A DNA stretch of 64,000 nucleotides from contig NZ_JBHUIO010000005.1 of the NCBI RefSeq assembly GCF_042682745.1, forward strand, positions 744,001 through 808,000, given 5' to 3'. Position 1 is the stretch's first letter. Each line of letters starts with the position of its first letter. This DNA comes from Tumebacillus_A lipolyticus. GTDB taxonomy: Bacteria > Bacillota > Bacilli > Tumebacillales > Tumebacillaceae. The position numbers and the translations under genes are program-made. Shown here one piece after another: positions 58,400-64,000 of this stretch. A model generated the notes under the pieces. It searched no databases and had not been told where the DNA came from. It saw only the letters and a list, made by a program, of their open reading frames with translations.

Positions 58400-60064
58400 C
58401 TACAGATCGAATCGCGAGATGGCGCTGTTCAGCTCTTCTGCCATCGCCCGCAGCTGATCGGCCGATGCGTTCACATCTTCCATCGAGGCGAGCTGCACGA
58501 CCGAGGCGGCCGCACAGCTCTGGGAGGAAGCGGCCGACTCTTGCGACACCTGCTTCATCACCTCGACCCCTCCTGCCACCTCCTGGGAGTGCAGCGACAT
58601 CTCTTTTGACGCGTCGGTGATCTTCTGCACCTGTGTCGCCACATGCTCCGCCGCCTGCAAGATGCGCGAAAACGTGTAGCCTGCGCGGTCGACCAGCTCG
58701 ATCCCCGAGCGAATCTCCTCCGCTCCCTGACCGATCGCCAGCACCACCCGCGCGATCTCCGCCTGCATCTCGCGGATCAGCGTGGCGATCTGCCTTGCAG
58801 ACTCCTGCGACTGCAAGGCGAGCTTCGACACCTCGTCCGCCACCACGGCGAACCCTTTACCATGCTCGCCAGCCCGCGCCGCTTCGATCGAAGCATTCAG
58901 CGCCAACAGGTTGGTCTGTGCCGCGATCCCGGTGATCACCTCGACGATCTTGCCCACTTGTGAGGAGCGCTTTTCCAGCGCTTGCACCGCCTCGCTCGTA
59001 TGTGCGGTCGTCCGGTCGATCGAGTTCATCTGCCCGATCGTCTGCATGATCGCCCGATTGCCCTGCTCCGCCTCTTGCGCGGTCTGCGAAGATTCGTCGG
59101 CCACGCCGATCGAGCGCTTGACGATCCGCCCGATCTCCAGCGCCATCGCATCCATCGCGCCTGCCGCCTCGACAGCCGCATGCGCTTGCGATTCTGCGCC
59201 GCCCGCCACCTCCTGAATGGTGGCCGCCACCTGCCGGATGCCTTCTGATGTCTCCTCCGCATGGTGGGAAAGCTCTTTTGACGAGCTGGCGACCTTGCCC
59301 GCGATCTCCCCGACCTGACCGATCAGCCCGCGCAGGTTGTCCACCATGCTGTTGACCGCCACGCCGAGAACGGCGATCTCGCGAAAGTCGCGCCCGGTCG
59401 CATAGCGGATGTTCAGGTTGCCCGCTGCCACCTCTTTCATCAGCTTGCCCATCGCAAGCAGCGACCGCTGGATGTTGCGCGTGTAAAACCAGATGCCGAA
59501 GTTGCCGATCACCAGAGCTGCGACCACCAAGATCCCTGTCACATTGCGCAGCTCTGTCAGCGCTGCCAAGATGTCATCATCTGTCACCGAGGCGACATAG
59601 ACGAGGTTGCGCTCCGGCACAAATTCGAACGCGTAGGTGCGCGCTTCACCGGAGGAGCTGCTCTTTAGCAAGCCCGTTTTTTCCTGTATCATCTGCGCCT
59701 TCAACTCTCGGTCGAGGGCGAGGTCTCCTTCTCGATCCAAAGCGGAGGAGCCGTCCGGCCGCAACAGGACGGACGTCACCTTCCAGCCGATGCTTTCAAA
59801 CTGGCGCAGTCCGTTCTCCACCACATAGGTCGCCTCTCGCTCGAACATCCGCGAGTCGGACGTCTGCAGCAAGATCCCCACCTGTTTGGCCGTCTGTGCC
59901 GCATGACCATGCAGCTGAAAATTGGCACCTGCCCGCAACTCATTCGCCATCACGAAGTACACCGTACCCCCGGTGGCAAAAACGACAACGAGCAAGAGCA
60001 CCGATACAAACAACGTCAATCTTGTCTGCACAGAAACGCCCTTGCTCGTCTTTTTCTTGTTCAT
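58400..60064 (-). CDS. Methyl-accepting chemotaxis protein
   Basis: A 554-aa transducer from the ATG at 60064 (GGGGAGGG upstream; the in-frame GTG at 60100 is inside the leader). Topology: membrane helix at about 13-35, an extracytoplasmic sensor domain (about 40-165) of the sCache/dCache size, a second helix at about 176-200, HAMP (about 200-255) and a cytoplasmic signalling tip (GIAAQTNLLALNASIEAARAGE, in parts). Adaptation-type Gln/Glu pairs are present. The ligand is unknown. Nothing between its start and the riboswitch 1 kb upstream reads on the same strand. Confidence 0.93.
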   Translation of the reverse strand: MNKKKTSKGVSVQTRLTLFVSVLLLVVVFATGGTVYFVMANELRAGANFQLHGHAAQTAKQVGILLQTSDSRMFEREATYVVENGLRQFESIGWKVTSVLLRPDGSSALDREGDLALDRELKAQMIQEKTGLLKSSSSGEARTYAFEFVPERNLVYVASVTDDDILAALTELRNVTGILVVAALVIGNFGIWFYTRNIQRSLLAMGKLMKEVAAGNLNIRYATGRDFREIAVLGVAVNSMVDNLRGLIGQVGEIAGKVASSSKELSHHAEETSEGIRQVAATIQEVAGGAESQAHAAVEAAGAMDAMALEIGRIVKRSIGVADESSQTAQEAEQGNRAIMQTIGQMNSIDRTTAHTSEAVQALEKRSSQVGKIVEVITGIAAQTNLLALNASIEAARAGEHGKGFAVVADEVSKLALQSQESARQIATLIREMQAEIARVVLAIGQGAEEIRSGIELVDRAGYTFSRILQAAEHVATQVQKITDASKEMSLHSQEVAGGVEVMKQVSQESAASSQSCAAASVVQLASMEDVNASADQLRAMAEELNSAISRFDL

Positions 60065-60290
60065 GGTGTCGTACCCTCCCCGTCCTCCTACAGTCTTCAC
60101 GTTCAGTATCGCAAAACAACATGAAGGAAAGATGGAGATTTTGTAAAAAACGTAAAGGTGTTTTTTATTGCGTCACCGCCGCTCCCAGCCGATCAAGATT
60201 TGAAAATTTCAAACGAATGCTCGATACTGGTGCAAAGGGGCGCAGTCCATCTGTAGGAATGGGACGAGCGCTTGCGAGAGGTGAAGATGC

Positions 60291-60836
60291 TTGATGATGA
60301 ACCGTGAGATCGAATACAGATCGTTGCAGCTGAGCGATTTTGATCTCCCCCTGCTCAAAACATTCAAACGCGATCAGGTGACCCATCGCGTCTGGTATGT
60401 GGAGAGCGGTCGGTGCCAGCTGAAAGATGACCATTTTGTCGATCGGTGGGACGATGAGAAAAAGGAACAGGTCATGCGAACGCTCGCGCAGTGCCTGCGG
60501 TCGGGAGGCGTTGTGTTCGGCGCCTTTGTCGATCACGATCTGGTCGGCTTCGCAAGCGTGGAAAGCGAGCGCTTCGGGGTCGCGCAAGACTATCTCGAAC
60601 TGTCCTACCTCCACGTCTCGCATGACTATCGAAACTGCGGCATCGGGAAGCGGCTGTTTGAGCAATGCTGTGCGGGCGGAAAGCGGATGGGCGCAAAAAA
60701 GCTCTACATCGCGGCACACCCTGCCGAAGAGACGCAGCATTTTTACCGCTCGGTCGGCTGCACGCTGGCGGTCGAGCTCAACCGGAGCATCTATGAGAAA
60801 GAAAAATTGGATCTGCAGTTGGAAGTCCTGCTCTAG
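60291..60836 (+). CDS. GNAT-family N-acetyltransferase
   Basis: A 181-aa acyltransferase with the acetyl-CoA motif region in YLELSYLHVSHDYRNCGIGKRLFEQC (motif A, RNCGIGKRL) and FYRSVGCTLAVELN at the C-terminus. The start may be TTG (60291) or one of the two ATGs (60294, 60297), with GAGAGGTGAAG upstream. It is a lone plus-strand gene between the chemoreceptor and degSU blocks. Its substrate is unknown; LegH of the legionaminate pathway is also GNAT, but this copy is 30 kb away. The riboswitch transcript reads antisense toward its 3' end. Confidence 0.85.
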   Translation: MMMNREIEYRSLQLSDFDLPLLKTFKRDQVTHRVWYVESGRCQLKDDHFVDRWDDEKKEQVMRTLAQCLRSGGVVFGAFVDHDLVGFASVESERFGVAQDYLELSYLHVSHDYRNCGIGKRLFEQCCAGGKRMGAKKLYIAAHPAEETQHFYRSVGCTLAVELNRSIYEKEKLDLQLEVLL

Positions 60837-60945
60837 CACCCTCGGACAGTGCAGACCTGCTTGGGGAGCGGCAAGCTGCCGCTTCCTCTTTCCTTGATCA
60901 GATCAGGTTGGGTCAGGTTGGAAACTGCGAAAAGGGGGAGAAAAG

Positions 60946-60991
60946 CAAAGAAGCCCTGCACGCGTTGGGGACACGTACAAAGGCTTCTTTG
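60946..60991. terminator. Bidirectional hairpin after the GNAT gene
   Basis: AAAGAAGCC (60947-60955) pairs with GGCTTCTTT (60982-60990) and inner pairs extend the stem. On the minus strand TTTGCTTTT follows, so it could also stop a transcript starting at the riboswitch. The rest of 60837-61057 shows no gene. Confidence 0.55.
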
Positions 60992-61057
60992 TGTGGGGGG
61001 TAGGGGGATTACAAAAAAGGGTAAATGAGTAATGCTACCCGATGAGTCACTGCTGAT

Positions 61058-61091
61058 AAAAAAATCCACCTCGGTGGGTTGCCGAGATGGA
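61058..61091 (-). terminator. Expression-platform terminator of the c-di-GMP riboswitch
   Basis: CCACCTCGG (61066-61074) pairs with CCGAGATGG (61082-61090), one G-U pair on the RNA; seven T follow on the minus strand, 37 nt after the aptamer. Confidence 0.8.
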
Positions 61092-61127
61092 TACTTTGCA
61101 GACTGTGGGGTAACAGCCCGCGACCGT

Positions 61128-61229
61128 ATCAATCAGCAACCTGGCAATCTTGGTCGGTTTAGGGAGAACCGACGTTAGACCCATGGCTTTGCGTCGCCGC
61201 CTTTCAGCGGGTTTGCCTTTATTGATTGA
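61128..61229 (-). promoter_or_regulatory. Cyclic-di-GMP-I (GEMM) riboswitch aptamer
   Basis: The minus strand contains GGCAAACC, a GAAA tetraloop hairpin, GACGCAAAGCC, GGTCTAA and a GCCAGGTTGC tetraloop-receptor-side segment, the signature of GEMM-I. The P1 helix closes with ATCAAT (61226-61221 on minus) against ATTGAT. A terminator follows, the canonical OFF/ON platform. No coding sequence begins behind it on this strand. Confidence 0.88.
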
Positions 61230-61234
61230 CTCAT

Positions 61235-61263
61235 CTTATGTCTTTATTATAATCACGGGTCAA
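61235..61263 (-). promoter_or_regulatory. Candidate sigma-A promoter of the riboswitch transcript
   Basis: On the minus strand TTGACC (61263-61258), a 17-nt spacer and CATAAG (61240-61235) lie directly before the aptamer; the -10 match is weak (TAAGAT alternative). Confidence 0.45.
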
Positions 61264-61298
61264 TTAATCGGTATATAGGTCTTTAGTCCTATTTTCAC

Positions 61299-61739
61299 CT
61301 AGACCGTTCCATCGCTCCAAAACGCCGCCAGCGTCGGCACCACTTCGAGCGGCGAGACTTTTCCGCGCAGATCGAACACGCAGTGCACGCTGCGTCCGTC
61401 AGTTCCGAACAGCGGTGCCATCGCTTTTGTCAGATCGCCCTCCACCACTCGAACCAAGCTGACCGTGCCGCGCTTTTTGGCGATCGATTCGACGATTCTC
61501 GCCGTCTCATCCCTAGAATCGCAGTCGAGGACGACCACCGCAAGCTCCCGTCCACAGAACGGCTCAGCAGTCGTGAGCGTTCGGAGGATCCCTTCGATGT
61601 AAGAGGCTCCCTCCGCGACGACCAGGATCGCTGTCACCGGCACCCCCCGCCTGTGTTTGTGAACGAAAAATCGCACCGCCTTCCACAGCACCATGAAGAT
61701 GCCATATAACGCAAACCCCCAAATGAATAGAGCGAGCAC
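61299..61739 (-). CDS. Short GT2-like glycosyltransferase-fold membrane protein
   Basis: A 146-aa product starting at the GTG at 61739 (TAGGGAGG upstream). One N-terminal membrane helix (about 2-20) is followed by a GT-A-like Rossmann start (VPVTAILVVAEGASYIEGIL.. then LAVVVLDCDSRDETARIVE). The usual GT2 length is 220-300 aa, so it covers only the nucleotide-binding half and ends without a catalytic domain. The ORF is closed by a normal stop and the next gene is degU. It may be a truncated relic or a small membrane-anchored accessory. No partner was identified. Confidence 0.6.
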   Translation of the reverse strand: MLALFIWGFALYGIFMVLWKAVRFFVHKHRRGVPVTAILVVAEGASYIEGILRTLTTAEPFCGRELAVVVLDCDSRDETARIVESIAKKRGTVSLVRVVEGDLTKAMAPLFGTDGRSVHCVFDLRGKVSPLEVVPTLAAFWSDGTV

Positions 61740-61797
61740 TCTTGACACCTCCCTATAGTGTCAATATATGCCGCTCCGTTCGCCCACGTGCTTTCGG

Positions 61798-62490
61798 TTA
61801 TAGGCGCACCCAGCAGCGCTTGGCTGCGGTGATCACCGCCTGCGTTCGATCGTCCACCGACAGCTTGCCCAAGATCGAGGAGACGTGATTTTTCACCGTC
61901 TTCTCCGAGATGAACAGCGTCTCGCCGATCGTGCGATTGCTCTTTCCTTCTGCCATCAGCTTTAAGATCTCCATCTCGCGCTGGGTGAGGATGTCCTGCC
62001 ATTCGGAGGAGAGCTCCTGCTCCTGCGGCTCAGGATCTCCCTCGTACACCTGATTGGACAGGCGCTTAAACTCGTTGAGCAGCTTGGTGGTCACCTGCGG
62101 GTGAATGAAGGACGAGCCGCCCGCCACCTGACGCACCGCATCGACCAGAACGTCAGACTCGACATCTTTGAGCAGATAGCCGTTCGCACCCGCGCGGATC
62201 GTCTCAAAGATATACGCTTCATCATCGTGGATCGACAGGATCAGAATGCGCGCGTCCGAGTTCGCCTCTTTGATCAGTCGAGTCGCTTCCACGCCTGTGC
62301 GCTTGGGCATGTTGATGTCCATCAGCACGACCTGCGGTGCCACTTCGAGCACGAGGGAGACGGCCGTCTCCCCATCGCTGCACTCACCGACGATCTCCAT
62401 GTCATCCTCCAGCTCAAAGATGCGTCGCAGCCCTTGGCGAAACAGCGTATGGTCATCAGCTAGAAACAGCTTGATCTTCTGTTTGTCCAT
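61798..62490 (-). CDS. degU: DegU-type response regulator (NarL family)
   Basis: A 230-aa regulator with the phospho-acceptor D58 (VVLMDINMP) and a LuxR-type helix-turn-helix at the C-terminus (LTQREMEILKLMAEGKSNRTIGETLFISEKTVKNHVSSILGKL, in parts). In Bacillus it switches motility, exoenzymes and biofilm. The start is the ATG at 62490 behind GAGGGAGGG; an in-frame upstream start falls inside degS. It lies 14 bp after degS. Confidence 0.93.
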   Translation of the reverse strand: MDKQKIKLFLADDHTLFRQGLRRIFELEDDMEIVGECSDGETAVSLVLEVAPQVVLMDINMPKRTGVEATRLIKEANSDARILILSIHDDEAYIFETIRAGANGYLLKDVESDVLVDAVRQVAGGSSFIHPQVTTKLLNEFKRLSNQVYEGDPEPQEQELSSEWQDILTQREMEILKLMAEGKSNRTIGETLFISEKTVKNHVSSILGKLSVDDRTQAVITAAKRCWVRL

Positions 62491-62504
62491 TTCAATTCCC
62501 TCCC

Positions 62505-63650
62505 TCATTCCGTGAACGGTAACGTGATGAGCACGCGAGTTCCTTTTCCCGGGGTGGACTTGAACTCTACCTTGCCGTCGAGAAGCTGAATGCGCTCCTG
62601 CATGCCAAGCAGTCCGAAATGACCGGCCTCACGACTTTGCAGAGCTTCCTCGACAGGAAAACCGACGCCATCATCATCTATGTGTACTGTGATTTGTTTC
62701 TCGGTCAGTTCCAACTTGACGTTGGCAACCTTCGCCTTGGCATGTTTCCAAATGTTGTTCAGCGCCTCTTGCACCGTTCGAAACACCGCCACTTCCAAGG
62801 CTGGATTCAGCCGCTTCTCACGACCGAACACCTTCAGCTCGGCGATGATCTGATGCTTGTCCTGAAAGCTGGCCAAATAGCGCCGCAGGGTGGGCACCAG
62901 CCCGAGGTCATCGAGCGCCATCGGCCGCAGATCGAAGATGATCTGCCGCACTTCAGCCAGTGAGGCGCGCACCATCTCTTTTAGCTCGCGCAGTTCGTCG
63001 CGCACCTTCTCCACATCGCGATCGAGCATCCGCTCGCAGATCTCAGCCCGCAAGACGACGTTGGCCATCATCTGCGCCGGACCGTCATGGATCTCCCGCG
63101 CCACTCGCTTGCGCTCTTCCTCCTGCGCTTGGATGACGCGCATGCCAAGATATTGGCGCTGCTCTGCGCTCTTCAGCGCCATCCCGATATTCTGCAGATC
63201 GCCCGAAAGGTAGGAAAAGGCGATCGACAGCTGCGTGACCAGCGCTTCCGCCTTTTGAATCGTCGCTTCTAAGTTGCGGAGCCTTCTGTCCAGATCCTCT
63301 CGTCGGCGGCGCAGCGCTTCTTCCCGCTCGCGGATGACGAGCAGCTGCGACTGAAGCAGATGCGCCTCATCATAAGCTGACTTGATCGTCGTTTCTGAAT
63401 AATGACCAAAATTCTGGCTGACCTCCACCAACTTGCGTCGCGCCTGGCGGTACTCTTTCTCCAGACGGTCAACCTCTTGGATCGTCTCCTGCACTTGCCG
63501 TTGGATGATCTCGATCTCATCCGCCAAGTTCTGGCGCTCTTTGCGAGCGCTCTCCGCGATCTCAAAGACCTGTTGTTTCCCCTCCTCGATCGCCAACAGC
63601 GTTCCTGAAATGGCTTTGTCGAGGATTGTGGTATCGAAGTCATTTGCCAA
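62505..63650 (-). CDS. degS: DegS-type cytoplasmic sensor histidine kinase
   Basis: A 381-aa soluble kinase without membrane segments. A long coiled-coil sensor region fills about 25-165 (heptads in LADEIEIIQRQVQETIQEVDRLEKEYRQARRK, in parts). The HisKA_3 box holds H188 (AREIHDGPAQMMANV), and the ATPase motifs are FRTVQEALNNIWKHAKA and HFGLLGMQERIQLLDG. I take the TTG at 63650 as start, 9 nt after AGGAGG; a TTG three codons upstream overlaps the Shine-Dalgarno. It is coupled to degU. Confidence 0.93.
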   Translation of the reverse strand: MANDFDTTILDKAISGTLLAIEEGKQQVFEIAESARKERQNLADEIEIIQRQVQETIQEVDRLEKEYRQARRKLVEVSQNFGHYSETTIKSAYDEAHLLQSQLLVIREREEALRRRREDLDRRLRNLEATIQKAEALVTQLSIAFSYLSGDLQNIGMALKSAEQRQYLGMRVIQAQEEERKRVAREIHDGPAQMMANVVLRAEICERMLDRDVEKVRDELRELKEMVRASLAEVRQIIFDLRPMALDDLGLVPTLRRYLASFQDKHQIIAELKVFGREKRLNPALEVAVFRTVQEALNNIWKHAKAKVANVKLELTEKQITVHIDDDGVGFPVEEALQSREAGHFGLLGMQERIQLLDGKVEFKSTPGKGTRVLITLPFTE

Positions 63651-63745
63651 CCTGGGCAACCTCCTGAACCGATTTCCCTCAATGGTGATCTATATAGTTT
63701 CCATGCAAAACATCGATTTTCCTGCACCCTCCCAGATCGCGAGAC

Positions 63746-63781
63746 AAGAAAAAGGGGCGCAGTTGGGTAGGACTGCGCCCC
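63746..63781 (-). terminator. Terminator upstream of degS
   Basis: GGGGCGCAGT (63754-63763) pairs perfectly with ACTGCGCCCC (63772-63781); five T follow on the minus strand. It ends a gene lying to the right of the window. The remaining 63782-64000 is A+T-rich, shows no gene and probably spans the start of that neighbour's control region. Confidence 0.85.
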
Positions 63782-64000
63782 AGTGCAATGGGGTAAGGGT
63801 GATATGGTATAGAGTACGAACCAGTCCCAATTTTTATGGGGGAGCGTCAAAAGACTGAGGAATGAAACTTCAATTAAACTGAAACGACGATATCTGCACA
63901 TTACCTTTAAAGATTCGACAAAATACAACTAATTTTTTGTAAATAATATAAAATAACTATCAGAATGGAAGAAAATGAATGCGAATCGCCGCCTGAGAAT

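Noticed and set aside
60833..61132. 99-codon minus-strand frame downstream of the riboswitch
   Set aside because: It begins inside the aptamer and crosses both terminators; low-complexity sequence and no Shine-Dalgarno.
1..64000. tRNA, rRNA genes and CRISPR arrays
   Set aside because: No tRNA-like cloverleaf, rRNA core sequence or regularly spaced repeat array was noticed in the window.

Overview
The window looks like a chromosomal segment of a GC-rich, flagellated, aerobic member of the Bacillales, most likely Alicyclobacillaceae (Tumebacillus-like). The evidence is Bacillus-type synteny: sigW-rsiW-cdaA-cdaR-glmM-glmS, degV-comFC-yvyF-flgM-flgN-flgK-flgL-fliW-csrA-hag-flaG-fliD-fliS-fliT, phoPR with pst-phoU, and degSU. 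There is also a glmS ribozyme, a textbook SigW promoter and strong Shine-Dalgarno sites. The species is an inference. Nearly everything is on the minus strand, so the long plus-strand frames are shadows of GC-rich genes.

Layout. 1-6743: the glmS-proximal part of a Tn7 element with tnsA, tnsB, tnsC, tnsD and the start of tnsE, visibly more A+T-rich than the rest. Its right end has three 20-bp tandem TnsB-type sites and a terminator hairpin, and probably starts 25 nt after the glmS stop. The cargo and left end lie outside the window. 6769-15577: glucosamine/c-di-AMP/cell-envelope-stress block (glmS with ribozyme, glmM, cdaR, cdaA, an MFS transporter, rsiW, sigW). 15674-18429: assimilatory sulfate operon (cysH, TauE-type permease, sat). 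18727-24188: arginase, the yhaNO nuclease/ATPase pair and two small plus-strand genes. 24446-30588: a six-gene legionaminic-acid-type nonulosonate cluster. 30699-42372: late flagellar operon with a Maf glycosyltransferase and an unassigned HTH protein inserted between fliD and fliS. 42727-47014: comFC, degV, pncB and a DUF4287/DUF5655 gene. 47083-56316: phosphate block (phoR, phoP, recD2, phoU, pstBACS, with a Pho box). 56384-60064: a GGDEF/EAL protein and a chemoreceptor. 60291-63781: a GNAT acetyltransferase, an orphan cyclic-di-GMP riboswitch, a short GT2-like gene, and degU/degS.

How it fits together. TnsD-directed Tn7 transposition explains the element at the glmS 3' end; TnsE implies the second, conjugation/replication-directed route. 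The leg genes should make a CMP-nonulosonate that Maf attaches to the flagellin made a few kb away, while FliW/CsrA control flagellin translation. Cyclic-di-GMP enzymes, the riboswitch, the chemoreceptor and DegSU form a motility/sessility decision block.

Most unusual points: (1) an intact c-di-GMP-I riboswitch plus terminator with no gene behind it, pointing at the antisense strand of a GNAT gene and then at the chemoreceptor gene; (2) the complete Tn7 core with an insulating terminator; (3) a run of four DnaA-box-like 9-mers before the leg operon; (4) glycosylation genes embedded in the late flagellar operon together with an undescribed winged-helix protein.
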